Source: Tanytarsus gracilentus (taxonomy: Eukaryota > Arthropoda > Insecta > Diptera > Chironomidae). Taken from it: DNA of 64,000 nt. Every line of letters starts with the position of its first letter. Positions within the stretch are counted from its first letter, which is position 1. Shown here piece by piece: positions 42,201 through 54,775 of this stretch. A model generated the notes under the pieces. The model did no database searches, was not told the origin of the DNA, and saw nothing but the letters and a program-made list of their open reading frames with translations. A program made the translations under genes and the position numbers. The stretch lies in NCBI GenBank assembly GCA_038502055.1, contig JAXRKN010000045.1, positions 4,114,501 through 4,178,500 on the forward strand, given 5' to 3'.

Positions 42201-43173
42201 GTTCGTGAGAGCGAAAATTGCGTGTTCTGATAATTAAAAGTGGATGCTTTAATGCGCGAGTAAATTGCGCTATATTTATCGCTTTTGTGTGTTTATTGAA
42301 CATTTTTCCGATGATAATTCAGAATATTTTTTGGCATAGTTTTTGAAACATTTTGAGATGAGATTTTTCTTCTAAAAGATAAAAATCGATTTTTAACTTT
42401 AAAAATTCTCGATTAAAAAACTTTTTTGCATGCACAAATTTTTCCTCACTTTACATTGAAAAATTTAATTAAAGGAAGTGCAAAAGTTTTGTCATTTCCC
42501 CGAACAGATGTTTGTGACAGTTGTGCCAAAATTTAAAATTTTTTTGTGATGAACAAACTAGCGGAAGAAAAAGTTTTCATGTGGAAAAAAAATGTTTTGT
42601 GAATTGTTTTAAAATTTAATCATTTCAAAAATTAAGCTTTAGAATTTTTCATCAAGCTTAAAAGTTTTATCTTATAAAAAATTCCCCAGAGATTCTTTTA
42701 GAAATTGAAACTAAAACTTTCATAACTTGAATAGCGAAAATTTCATCATAATGGAATTTTTTCATAAGAATGCAACTGCGTTATGATCCGTTCATAACTC
42801 ATTGAAAACTCTATCCGGTAAATTTCAACTGAAGCAAAATGAGAATGAGTCAATTAAATTTTAATCAGTGAAACACGGAATAATAGAAGTCATTAAAGTT
42901 GTACACAAACTCAGTGCAGAATGTGCTGGCAATAATTTCAATAAGTTTTTGAGCATTATCGGAGCAAAAGTTTGTATGGCACTGAGCTGTTCTTTTGAGC
43001 TATGCAAAACTTTTTCACAAATACATTTTTGAAGAATAAAATTGATGAAATCATTTTACGTTTGAACCAGCTGCAGTTCTGTATGTTCAATAAAAAATAT
43101 TTAAAATTCTAAACTCACCTTTTACGGCGCTGAGCTTGTTGCCGACCATCTGCTTAGCCACAAATGCTGCCAT
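15226..43173 (-). CDS. cpx: complexin, N-terminal 117 residues in three exons, C-terminus not found
   Basis: Complexin is a small cytosolic presynaptic protein that binds the assembled SNARE bundle, clamps spontaneous fusion and promotes evoked release. Coding exons on the minus strand are 43119-43173 (starts MAAFVAKQMVGNKLSAVK, context caaaATGG), 21972-22135 and 15226-15358. Phases agree and every junction is GT-AG. Exon 2 encodes an acidic linker (GEEGSEDDKEKAEEEE), the accessory helix and most of the central SNARE-binding helix (RRKEKHRKMEEEREKMRQ); exon 3 opens with YNIKKKE, so the second intron cuts the central helix. Exon 3 ends DDFT plus one base at a GTAAG donor, so at least one more exon must follow at lower coordinates. 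In Drosophila the end is alternatively spliced and may carry a CAAX motif. Introns are about 21.0 and 6.6 kb. The identification follows from close agreement with fly complexin as I remember it. Confidence 0.93.
15359..21971 (-). other. complexin intron between exons 2 and 3
   Basis: This is a 6.6-kb intron, bounded by GTAAGT after the Lys codon of exon 2 and TATAG before the Tyr codon of exon 3. No nested gene is supported. It contains the tRNA-like remnant near 21.5 kb and a 14-bp palindrome, AAATCCTAGGATTT, near 21.73 kb. Confidence 0.7.
21503..21580 (+). repeat. tRNA-like remnant (tRNA pseudogene or SINE head)
   Basis: GAGTTCGAATCC at 21563-21574 matches the tRNA B box at all but one position. 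TTGGCCGACTG at 21510-21520 resembles the A box of Leu/Ser-type tRNAs, at a spacing that suits a long variable arm. The T stem and acceptor stem no longer pair, so this is not a functional tRNA. It may be a decayed tRNA copy or the head of a tRNA-derived SINE whose body runs to about 21690. No second copy was seen in the window. Confidence 0.4.
29017..30057. mobile_element. dispersed repeat A, about 1.04 kb, with short inverted ends
   Basis: GTGTAACCCAC at 29017-29027 is repeated inverted at 30047-30057, and the match continues inward to about 19 bp with one gap. The left end forms a small hairpin (CCACgaaGTGG), followed by a GTCC/GTCT tetranucleotide run (about 29067-29090). Then come 130-150-bp repeat units containing 'tatggcttcatgta' and 'cggccaggagtg', and finally a 17-bp minisatellite. 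It has no transposase or reverse-transcriptase frame and no clear target duplication. The interior units are shared with repeat B at 37.2-38.0 kb, so this is a family. The superfamily is undetermined. Confidence 0.65.
29586..29950. repeat. 17-bp minisatellite inside repeat A
   Basis: About 21 imperfect copies of ggaacacagtggaaaat are present; units are 15-18 bp and the best-preserved block is exactly 17 bp. Because 17 is not a multiple of 3, the array cycles through all frames. No frame of the unit's reverse complement contains a stop, so three overlapping minus-strand frames of 129-167 codons appear, all reading Phe/His/Pro/Ser/Cys-rich repeats. They are a consequence of the repeat and not genes. 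Confidence 0.85.
37217..37993. mobile_element. dispersed repeat B, about 0.78 kb, related to repeat A
   Basis: ATAGCTCCGC at 37217-37226 is repeated inverted at 37984-37993. The left end is a small hairpin (ATAGCtccGCTAT). An 8-bp tandem array (actttctc, 37405-37469) follows, then a unique-looking part, then two to three units of 79-118 bp with 'tatggcttcatgtatgtcgttgaactcg' and 'ggccaggagtgccacta'. The order hairpin, simple tandem repeat, 'catatctcaagaacggct'-like block, 'tttcatacaaatttt' and long units parallels repeat A. There is no coding frame or clear target duplication. Confidence 0.6.
37405..37469. repeat. 8-bp tandem repeat (actttctc)n
   Basis: About eight copies of actttctc or actttctt lie inside repeat B, at the position where repeat A carries a tetranucleotide run. 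Confidence 0.85.
41046..41223. mobile_element. 162-bp hAT-type MITE with 8-bp target duplication
   Basis: CCTGCGTGGGACATGA at 41054-41069 is repeated exactly inverted, ending at 41215. Both ends are flanked by the same octamer, AAAATTTC (41046-41053 and 41216-41223), the duplication length expected for hAT transposons. The 162-bp interior contains two direct copies of CGTTGAAGCCG followed by an ATTTAAAT-like tract. It has no coding capacity, so mobilisation would have needed a transposase supplied elsewhere. It sits in the first coding intron of complexin. Confidence 0.85.
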
Positions 43174-46100
43174 TTTGCTCGCTTAGCTTCCTTTTTTCTC
43201 TGCTTTAAAATTAAACTTTTAGACTGATGCACGTAGACTTAACAAAGCACGCTTAGAGGGAGAAAAATTTCTGAAAGGAGAAAGAAGATGAAAAACTTTT
43301 TAGACTCGAGTGGAATTTTTTTTTATCTTTTGAAAGGGATTTTTCGGATGCCAAGAAAATTTGTAACATGTGTAAGCTGCTAAGCTTTTTTGTCCGTGTA
43401 TCGAGTTTGAATTTTAAGGAATTAGTTAATTTAATTTTATGATTTTATTTAACAAAAAAGCGACAATCTTTTTCGACTCTATAAACGCTTAAAAAGAATC
43501 AATACTGAACAATATTCCAAAAGAACTTTTAAGGTTTTCCTTTCATGATTTCCCTTCACGCTATTTTTATCATCGCACTAAACCCAACCCTTCAGTCAAT
43601 ACAATAGTATCCGATTAGTGAATGACATAAGAATAAGTCATTGTGTGTAAAAACCATCAATAATTACGTGGGCAGGTTAACTAATTTTTTTCCTTTCTAT
43701 TCAATACTTCCAATTTATCAATAACACATTCTAAATGTGACAAAACGTGTAACATAAAAATCCACTTTACAAATATTTACAGAATTATTTTTAACAATAA
43801 AGCAAACATGAAAAAAGCTTCGTTGAGGGTTGGATGGAAGTGTCGAGTGTTGTAATAAGAATCTTTATGGTTGATCCTTTTTTTTCGGTGATTTGTAATT
43901 TGAACCTGTTTAGCAATAATTAAAGAGCAATTACTGAAATTTATTTCTCAATAAAATCGATTCGAGAACATCTTGAATCTAAAGAAAAGTTTGTGCAATG
44001 TCATCGGAAAATTAATTCTTGTTTATCAGTAAAATAACCATGATACATAATTGAGTGTGTGTGAGTCAGAAGAGGAGGATTATTATACTCAATAGCTGTT
44101 TACCTTCAAGTTTTCTAAGTTCTCTGTCATATAAGACGAGAAACTGATATCTGTTCATTATTCTATTGATTTTGTTTTTGCATAACTTTTCTTTGTCCAC
44201 AGTCCACAGCAAGGACAGAATTGTGATAATATTTGTATTAATTTCGGTAAATTTACGCAATAGAAAATAAATCAACTTTATCCTGTCGAAATTATCATCA
44301 ATTAAACATCTCTTCTATTTTACAGCCACTTTATTATCAAATTTCCGTCTAACTTCTTCAAACCACTCAATAAGTACCGCAACTTGATGGCCTTAAGCTT
44401 TCCGATATTTAAATTTTCTCACAATTTTCCAACTTAATAATTTATGAAAAGTTTTTCACTATTTTTAAGGTCGAGAAAATCGATTTTTTAGAGACAAGAG
44501 AAGAAAATCAATCAGTGAATGCATGAAAGTTTTTGGTTTATTAAGCAAGACGATTAAAGTTTCATGAGTGAAAGGCAAAACTTTTAAGCTCTTCTTGTGC
44601 TTCTTTGCTCCTGTTTCACTTCTCCATACACATTTTCAACCTCATTGTTATCGATTTTTTCCACTCACACGCTTTTTCTGACTCGAGTGAGTAAAATGTC
44701 TTCGTTAATCGTGTTACTCGATATTTTCAGGTTTAATTAGGGGTCATTCGTTGATTCTGTCACTGTGAATTGATTTGAATCGAAAACAACGCTTCAAGTT
44801 TTAAAAGTCGAAGATCTTATGACTAACAAAAATTATAAATTAATTATGACATCATTCCCCAATTAACTTAGAAGTGTTAATCATGCCACTGGCTATATTT
44901 TCATGAAAATCATGAAGAAATTAGCATGCGAAGGTTTCTCGCTTTAGAATGTCGCATGTTCAACATTAATTCACTTATGACACAATCAGAAATTGAGCGA
45001 CAAATTTATCAACGTTTAATTTTATTTAATTAAAGCACGGGCAAGTGTCAAAAGAGTTTCAATGTGTGAAAAATTCCCATTTTTATTGATTTCTTTTGTT
45101 TACGAAGAGCAAATTTGAAGGTTTTCATTAAATTACTCACAAATTGGATGAATCAAGTTTTTAACACGACAACTTAACACCTATCAACTTTTCTCATCCA
45201 CTTTACAACTCTTCAATTGCTTTAAGTTTTTCGTAAATTAATTTAATTTCGACTTTTCACTATTTTTTTCGGAGTATAAACACGGAAATTTTGTATGAAT
45301 TGCTTATAGACATATACACTTGCTGATGCTTCTCAAGTGGGAGCATTTCTCGATGGAGAGATGTGTGTACGATGAGGAAAATTTGGCAACGTCGTAAAAG
45401 CTTTTTTAAAACGGAAATTTCGTTGATCACGTGCGAGTGATGAAATTTTATCTTTATTTAGGGAATTATTGAAAAAGAGGAAATTGAAGCGTTTAAAAAT
45501 GTTGAGCATCGTAAAGTTAAATTTTTTAATACAGAAAAGTGAAACGTTTCTTTTTGATTTAGAGTTAAAAAATTTGTTTACAATTTTTTTAAGATTTTTT
45601 TTTTGAAAAATTATTTATAAAAACTTGCAAACTTTTTTAAATTATTTTTAGAACAAAAAATTGATTTTTTTTAAAAAAATAATTTTTTCTCATAAAAATT
45701 TTAAATTAAATTTTTAGTTTGAATTAACTTAAAACATTCTTATAACTTTCTAAAGTACCAATATTTTGTTGAAATTTATTAAAAAAATTAAATTTGAGCC
45801 AAACATATGTTTAAAAATATTTATTTTTCATCACTTCCTTCTTTTGTTTTAATATTTGATTATGTCATCAAATAGTTTTAATTTGTTGGATAAAAACAAC
45901 CCTTCGTTAGTCTCTGAACAAAAATTTTCTCGATTAAAATTCTCTTTCCCAACAGAGAATTAAAAGAAAGCCATGAAACACTTAAAACATTTATGGGAGC
46001 ACAAACACACACTTTTTATTACTCTCGAGGATTTTCTCGATCCTCAAACACAAATCAAATAATTTATTCATAGAGTCTTACCTTAATAATTTACAACAAT

Positions 46101-49100
46101 GTGTTTCATATACTTTTTTTACTCTAGGTAAGGTGAAATCGGTATATGATTTTATTTTTAAGTATATATTGAAGAATAGAACAATAACTTTTTTATAATG
46201 ATTAACAACACGCTACTTTTTAGCTTTTTTTCTCGAGAATTTTTCTTTATTTATTGCTTTTCAACTCTCGATGTGTTCTTGTTTCAATTAAAATTCTTCT
46301 TCTTTTAAGAAATTTCGTTTAAATTCTTTTTATCACTCAGTAATTTCTTTTTGATGAAAAAAATAATTTCACTTTGCAGTTTTGTTACCGCACGCTAGAC
46401 TGTGTACGATGTCAATGCGAAAATGTGATCAAAACTTTCTTTATACTTTTCCTGTGTCTATTTTTTCTGCGAGAGAATTTTCTCTATTTGGAAATTTCAC
46501 TCGTGTTATATAATGCACGCAAGCGCTCAACTTTTATTATTCTCCTCACTTACACACGTCGGGTCGGGAGGGAAAGAAAGTGTGCGGATGATAAGAAAAA
46601 TATGTTTGAAAGAAATCGATTGGAAATTTATCGATAGTTCAGTGAAGAGAAGAAAATTTAAAATAAAATTTTCCGAATTACTGGCGAATTTTTTAAACTT
46701 TCGTCTCGATTTAACTTTGAATCCACACCAAAAAAAGTATCGATTTTGAATTATTTTCAGCGACAAAATTTTCCACTTGTGCTTTCACGGACCTCTAACG
46801 CGAAACTGAAAAGCTCTTTTACTCTCGCACGAAACTGGAAGTTTATTGAATTAAAATTCTGCGCAAGTCGGAGCTTTTCTTCTTCCCCTCTTCGAACGTC
46901 ATCGTGTCGCTCGTTATGTACACACAAAATTGGAGAGCTTCCAGTCTCAAAGTTCTCAGGCACATTATGTATGCGGAAACTTATTGATTTTCGGCAGCAG
47001 AGGACCAAACACGAACAGATCGATTCTCTCCTTCTTCTTCACTGCATTTATGTGGAGCTTTCATTTCCGACACTTCCGTTAGAATGTTTCCACACTTTGC
47101 AAGCTTCGGCTTCCCCTATCGATTTGCATTTTAAAGAGTGTTGAGGAAAGTAATTTGAATTTTTAAGGTTTCTTTTGCAATATGTGTTCACATTAATGCA
47201 TGTTGTGTGAGAGTAATCAACATATTTTTTTCTAGAAAATGCATTTAAATGGAAAAATATTTATTTTACATTTTCAAATTAAAAATTTTTAATTGATGCA
47301 ATTACAAATAATTTTTTAATCTAATTGAAATTTTATTACACAGACTTGATTGAATGCCATAAACTTCATTCACCCAATCCCCATTTATAATCTCAATCAC
47401 TCAACAATTAACTCTAATTAAAACTTAATCTAATGCATTTCATCGTCGACGGAAGTTTATTGCAAAACAAGGAAAAAATCGATTCTCTTTTATGTTCATA
47501 CAAGCGAACAACTAAAAAACAACCAAAGGAATGTCTTTAAAACTTTCGAAACATAAAATTCATTTATAGCATCGTAAATTCCAATTAAGCTGCTTCCTCA
47601 CATGCTCGAATCTCACTGTATTCAGTGTCTTTATCCTTAGCTGCCTAATTTTATAACGCAAGCATGTTCGTTATAGTTGGAGAGATTGTTATGCTGAGAA
47701 AGTATGTGCAATATGTGAATTTTTGTGGCCGAGTGAGAGGGAAACGGTAATAAATTATCATAACTGACTGCTTTGATGCATTTTTGAAGAATGATGATGG
47801 AGAATGGAAATGATGGGGATGTAATTGCATGAGAAATGATTTTAATTTTTTTGGGTGGTATCCATCGCAATAAATCATGTTAAATTTTCGTATTTTTTAT
47901 CGGTTCAGTGGTTTGTGAATTTTATAAATTTGCTTCATATTTTTTTGATGTTTTTAAAACTGCAAAAATTTCATATCGTAAACTTATTCAAAGATTAATT
48001 CGATTGAACTTTTCCGATATGAGCTTTATGTGAATCAATCATTGAAATTCCATATGAATAGATTGCCTTCGCAACATTGCAGTCTGAAAGCATCACCAAG
48101 AGAGAGAGGTTTATTTGTCATCGACGACATGTGTATCGCATTCAGATCAGAATGAATATTTTTCGTCTTTTGCAAATAAAAAAATAAAATAACATACAAT
48201 GATGTCGATGTACATTTCACATATGTTAAACAGATTGCATTGCGCTTTCGATCGGTTGAGTGAGCGAATAAGTGAATCTACAAAAAGGATTGTGTATACA
48301 TCTCGTTACGTACATGTCATCTGCTTTTCCATCCTCTTGGCCTCAAATAATACATTGAGATGGAAAAAATCTAATTTTTATTTATGTAGCAACAAGACGC
48401 ATGGAAGACATTGCAGGGGATGGAAAGTGTGAAAATATTTTTTCATCTTTAAAGAAAATAAAAAAAGTTTCTTCCCCTTCTAAAAATATTTCTACAATGT
48501 CAGTGCGAGGGTATTATCGTATGAAGCATAAAATAACATTGACACAAATTCCGATAATCTCTAGTATGGAAGAGAATGCCTCTAAACCATGATTTGCTTA
48601 ATGTGTATCGCTGCGGAGGCAGAAAAGATTGGTTCAATAGGAAAGAAAAAAATTGTTTTTTTTTCGATGCTGCATGGTGTGCGATAATAACACAAAATAA
48701 ATCGCATCTCAATAATTTTAACTCACACATTTTTTTCTGCTATTTGAAAGCATTTTCCGCATGGTTTGAGAAATAAATTTTTCCAATTTTTTACACTCCC
48801 TTTATTTTGTCAATTTATTATTTCGCTCACGCATTAAATATTTGTGATTATCGCATGTCATGAATTACCATTAAATCTTTTATGCTAGTTTTATTAATTT
48901 GGAAAATATTTTTAAAAAATTACAAATCTTGCTTCAAGAAGTTTTTGACTTTAAATTTTTTTTATCAAAGTTGAATTCAATCTAAACAATTTACAAAATT
49001 TCATAATAAATTAATAAAAAGCCTTCCGGGAATTTCCTTTCCATCGAAACTAAGCAATTATCTGAAAGTGATAATTAATGAAATTAATGAGTAATTTACA

Positions 49101-52100
49101 GAAGTTCAATCTGAAAATTAAAATTGATTGCTGGTGAAAATTTAATTAGCTGAAAGTTGATGACGGTATGTGTGGTTTGACAATTTTAATCCATTATGGT
49201 TAAAAATATTGATAGTCAAATTTTCGCTTGTGATTTGTGTGAAAAGGAAATTAACTTTAAAGGATTTATTTTTTTTATAAAAGCAACTTAGGAAAAAGTT
49301 GTTTGAATTTTTTTCAAGTTTTCCTTCTTGGAGAAAAAACTACATTAAAAATTAGCATTTTACACAAAGTACTTGTTATAGTTAATTAATTCATTCGCCT
49401 ACATTCCCGAGTCACAATGAAACTCTATAAGTAGTTTAAAATGATGCAAATTATTCACTCAACTTTGCATCAACTTCACGTTGTATTATGTAGATGAGAA
49501 GTTCTTAACTTTAAATGAATAAATGAATGGAGAAATTTAAATTAAAGAAGAAAAGTTCTTAATTTTTTAAACCTCAAAATAATTAAATTTTTTTAAAAAA
49601 TAAAAAGTAAAAAAAAATTCGTGACTGTTCAAATCCCTGCAAAATGTCAAAATAATCTAGAAGTAAATAATAAATGGCAACATTTTACATTTCATGCACA
49701 ACTTTGTATGCATGCAATGTTCTCAGCCATTTTCTTTGCTAAAATTTTATTATGAAATAGTTTTCGACTTGTGGATAAGAAAGTGAACTTCAGTTATTTT
49801 TAAAACATTTTAACTAATGACTTTACATTAATTAAAATGTTTTTAAAATAAATTTTTGATTTATAGAAGATTATTTTATAATTTTTAACGTGTAAAAAAT
49901 TATTTTCCCTTGATAAGAAAATCACAAAACAGATTTTACTTTAGCACGTGCAACAAATTTGAAAATTTATTAGATATTCATAGAAGAATTTATAGAATTG
50001 AATGACATTTGCTGAAATAAAATATTTTCTAGGGATCCAAAATGCAAAGCCAAAAGTGAGTCATTTTGATTTATACTGAGAATAAACGTGATCAATTTAA
50101 TATTTCAAGAAAGTTTCAAGCTTATTGCAAGATAATTCCTAGATAATTCAAAGCATGCCCTTAAATAAATTTGTTATGAAGGACATTTTTGACAAGGATC
50201 TGGTCTTTAACGTAGGACGCAGGTACAATTTAAGATGAAATCGAAAAAATACCAAAATCGTAATTGCACAGGTCACTGATGAAATTAATTATTCAGGAGC
50301 GAATGGGCGAATAAATGAGGAAAATAAGTTTTTTGCCATCACGAATTCATCTCACATAGAAATGAGTGTGCGTAAATGATATGAGAAAATCATTCACGTG
50401 GAAAATAAGAAATAGAAAAATCCTTGGGGAACTGTTTGTGAGTTAGGTCCAAAACAAGAAAAATTGATTTAGAAAGAAAATAATTTTTCTAAAAAATAAT
50501 TCATGATTATTCAAAAAATAAATTGATTTAAAAAGTTCATCCTAAACAAGTCAAAGTCCACCTAATCACATAAAAACCTTTTTTTCTCATCTGTAAAAAT
50601 CACTTCAAGTAATTAAATTAAGAATTCGCCTTCAATTTATTTAATGGATCGGTAAAAGGAGAAACTACAATCCGATTTGTTTTACTGAATCAAACAATAA
50701 ATCACCTTTTTGTGTTATTCAGTGTACTGCAACTCAATTAAGGTGCACAACAGTAAAGTTTTACTGGAAGAGAACGAAAGGAGGTAAAAAAGTGAACGGC
50801 GGATGTAAATGTATCGATGAGAATGCGGAATGCAGCCATTTGTGAGGGAGATAAAATGTGACAGCTTAATTCAACGTCATTTAGTAAAGAACAGCTTCGC
50901 ATGATTGAACTTTCAAGATGGGTAATTGAAAAAAATTATTTTAATTTTTTTTCATAAAAATGTTTAATTTTTAAAATTAAATTAAATTTATAAAAAATGC
51001 GCTTTCAACTTTCTTGTCAATCGTCAATTTCAACTTGTGTTTCTTGACAAAAAGCTTTTATGCTCTGCATGTTGAATGGAAAATTTTTGCCGTCACATAT
51101 GCATGATAAACATTTCCTTCTACCTCAGCCAACATCTTCAAACCACCGACCTGCATAAAACTCATTCAGAGGGTGGATAAAGAAAAAATGGAAGCTAAAA
51201 GTGCAACTTTGCAAGTATGGTGTACTGCTGTTGATGTCACTAAGCAATCAACATCACTCATATAGTTTTTGGTTGGTGATATAAAATTAAATATTTTGTA
51301 TTTATTGCTTTTGTTAAGAAAATACAACAATATTTAGTTTTTCGGAAAATAAAGTTGAGTTAATGTGACGCCATTGAAGAAATGCTGTTAACATGTTGCG
51401 TGATTGAAATATTTATTAACGACGAAGTTGTAAAATATTGAAACCAAAGTGGTGCAATTTAATGCAAAGGTGGAATAAAAATCTCAAAACCCACATGCGG
51501 TGATGTCGCGCAACCTTTTATTTGATAATTTAACTTAGAAAACTTCCCAGAACATAATTTAAGAGCATTTTATTTTTTTTCACCGTCACTTCATATTTTA
51601 TTCTCAAAACTCAAAAATTTATTTTTCACTCAATGATAATTTAAAACAAGCACAAACCAAATCCACATTACCATTTAATTAAATTTTGCTAAGCCACTTC
51701 CTTCCACCCCAAAAATTTATTACATCACATTTACACTCATTCGAACGGAAGCTGTTAAAACGAATAATTGACAGCAATAAATTATATTTCATTAAAACCT
51801 TAAAGATTTACTTTGTGTGTGTGTGTGAGAGAGGGAGAGTAAGAGCAAAAGCACAACATAAAAGCCCATAAATAATTTCTTCATTTTACCTCGCTGTGGT
51901 TTACAAGACTCATAAAATTGAAGCGTGAGACATCTGGCAGGTGAGAGATGGATTGAGATGGCAAATTAGGAAATTTTTGAACATTAAACATGTGCGAGAC
52001 TTCGCATATGATTTTGAAGTTAATGAGTTGAGTGCAAATTAATTTTTAACTGACTGAAAATCTTTGGGTAAAGCAAAATGTCCCAACACATTTTTAAAAG

Positions 52101-54775
52101 TTTTCTGGATTCCAAAAAATATCGAAAGTTTAACAAATATTTTCTATTTAGCAAAACTTAAATAGAAATCCATTAACGATAAGCTCATTATAACTTTGAA
52201 AACCCACTAAGCAAATGTCAATTATTGAGAGAGAAAATCAAGTGTAAGGTTATGCCTTATGTAGCATAAAAGAGTTGAATGAAGTAATTTGCAATTTGTT
52301 CATCTCAGCTTATAGATCTCGATGAGTTTGCTGAGGATTATGTGAAAAAAGAGCTAATTGAAAAAAAATTGTAATCCAATTTTCTAAATTTTTTAATCAA
52401 AAATAATTTTGTTATTGAATCTATAAAAAAATAAAAATGCATCAAAAAATAAATCCAGATTAAACGAAATTATTTATAAAAAGTATAAAATATTTTTCTG
52501 TCTACTATTTTATTCTGTCATAATTTCATATGACATAGATCCTCAATCATCTTCTCTTCTCCTGAAAAATAGAAGACCGAATTGCTCAAGCAATAAAAGA
52601 ATGTGACGTGATGTAAAGTATTAAGACAAGAAGATGAAAAACAGCTTCGTGACCTTCTCTGAATGAACTTTACTAGAAAATAAAAAAGGTTTTAAGTACC
52701 TGCGACATAAAAAAGGCATTTTGGAAGTCATAAAAAATTCTCACTCTTTGCCTATCGCAGAACTTAAGTCGACTTAATGTCACAAGATGTGTGTAGCATA
52801 TGTTAGCAACACGTTTTCACATATGTCACCACGCACTTACACGTCAGCTTCAATTTTCCTTTAAACTCGTCATGCGCCGTACAATAAAAAAATGAAATCA
52901 GAAATCTGCTAATAAACCATGAAAGTTTTCCAACCACTTCATTGTTGTCGCTGCATCTTTTAGAATGTCCCATATAAAAGAGAATGGGAAAATCGATTTT
53001 CGTTCTTTCATCTGCATATTATGGCTTTCATGTTTCTCCACAACGTCTGTTCTCCGATACCGCAAGTGCTTTTAGAGAGCTTTCATCTTTGTGCATTCAT
53101 AAATAGCAGAAATACGAGAGAATGGAAGAAAAGTTTTATCAATGGGTTCACCAGCGACTCAAGAATGCGGTGGACATTTGAAATTTTTTATAATAATTTT
53201 CACAAGTCAAAAATAAATCACAACTGCTCTCGATGATTTCAGCAAAAATAACATTTTCCTCAAAATCTTTTTATTTGTGGACGAGCGCGGAATTTTTAGC
53301 TTATTATTCAACTTTAATTATGATGAATACTTTTCCTCCTCTCGCCCACTTTTCCTATTATGATTATGTCATAATTTATGGCTTCGCTTCGCTTTTGTAT
53401 TCCCATTTCGATAGAATGACGCGATGGAGAAGGAAAATAAGAAAAATTTAAGAGCGGAAAAATTTGTTTTCTCTGATGATGAATATTAAACCAATGGTGA
53501 ATGATAAATGTGTTTAGACCCATGACGACGAAATATATTGAATGAGATTTTCTTGGTTTGTAAATTTTTACAATAAAATATTCTTTTTAAAAATATTCAA
53601 ACTATCACTTTAATTTTCTTATGATCGCTTTAAAAAAATTTATCTCAACATTTTTTTCCATCTTCATGCTCTGAAGTTTAAAGTAGCCATTGATTGTGTT
53701 TACAGCAATTCACTTCAACTTCCTTTGCAGCAGGAAAATAAAACTAATTGCAGTGCACTTGAGAAAAGGTATAATGCAGATGGGAAGATTGGAGACGAGC
53801 AGCAGTGCACTGAATTTTTCTCGGTATAATGATCTGTGAATAAGGAAGAAATGGAGAGCAGGAAAGTGTAAATAAAAGTGCTAGAATGAGTTGTAGAATT
53901 TCAATAAGATCAGACATTTCTCATTCCTTATTCATGACTCTAAAGGTGATTTTTAAGTTGAGTCACATAAAATTTTAAATAAGAAATAAATTCCAAAATT
54001 CGTAATTAAATTTACAAAAGAATAAAAATTAATTCAAAACCTAATTTACAAACAACGCCCGAGACTTATGGCTATATCATCAGGAGAGAAAAACGGAAAA
54101 TAGCACAAAATCCAAATGACAAACAATGGCAGATGATAACGAGTGAGAGTTTAACGAATGACTGGCATGAGAGTGTAAGGAATCAAAAAGTTATTATTCA
54201 TTTCGCTTGATTTTTTTTTGCGGTGAATGAAAAAAAAATTAAAGTTTCAGCGTGAAAAAGACATTGAGAGGAAAATTTTATAATTGAGAATGAAATTGTC
54301 AGCTGCAATTAAAATTGTGTTTTATTTGATTATTTTAGCAATTTCAAGAAGTAAAACTTTGTCTGCACAAAATAAAAAAATGAAATCTATTTGTTGCCTG
54401 CTTTTTGACGTCATCAATCAACGTAGCAATAATAGATTTTACAAATTTAACTAAAAACACCATCTAGAGGCTCGCCATGTGCGTCATCATCAGCATCTTT
54501 TACTTTGCATTAATTTTATTTTTCTTCTCGGACGTCACACTGAACAATTTTTACACGGCACAATCTTTTATTACCACTTTAACATGTGGCGAAATATCTT
54601 TTTTGTCTTGCGTCAACTAAACTGGTTTTAATACATCTTTACGTTCATTCATAAAGTTTTTCAATGATTTCTTCATCACACGGTTAAAAAATACATAAAT
54701 ATCGATGTCAATCTGCAGACAACAAACAGAACGTGATAACATTTTGAAGACTTAAGAACTAAAGAAAAATTAATA
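43174..54775. other. non-coding region upstream of complexin and of the protease array
   Basis: No supported coding exon was found. The start of complexin lies at its left edge, so 5' UTR exons and promoter of that gene are expected here. A possible splice acceptor (taaagcag) lies about 30 bp before the complexin ATG. A TG/GA repeat occurs at 51814-51835. Open frames of 60-130 codons in this region lack homology I can recognise, and several begin without ATG. Confidence 0.45.
46370..47150 (-). promoter_or_regulatory. GC-richer block, candidate 5' exon or promoter of complexin
   Basis: This roughly 780-bp block has noticeably more C, G and CpG than the surrounding 10 kb, and it lies about 3.2 kb upstream of the complexin start codon. 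On the minus strand it includes an initiator-like TCAGTTTCG. Frames through the block are open on both strands, but the longer ones start with TTG, not ATG, so I do not call a protein. An upstream non-coding exon of complexin is the simplest reading. It is an inference from position and composition. Confidence 0.25.

Larger units (their letters stand above)
22136..43118 (-). other. complexin first coding intron (21 kb)
   Basis: This is a long intron without any supported nested gene on either strand. It holds TG repeats (22788-22802), two related dispersed repeats (29017-30057 and 37217-37993) and a small hAT-type element (41054-41215). Open frames such as the one at 24892-25257 have the Phe/Leu/Lys/Asn composition of translated AT-rich DNA. 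Long introns at neuronal genes often contain regulatory elements, but I cannot point to a specific one. Confidence 0.6.
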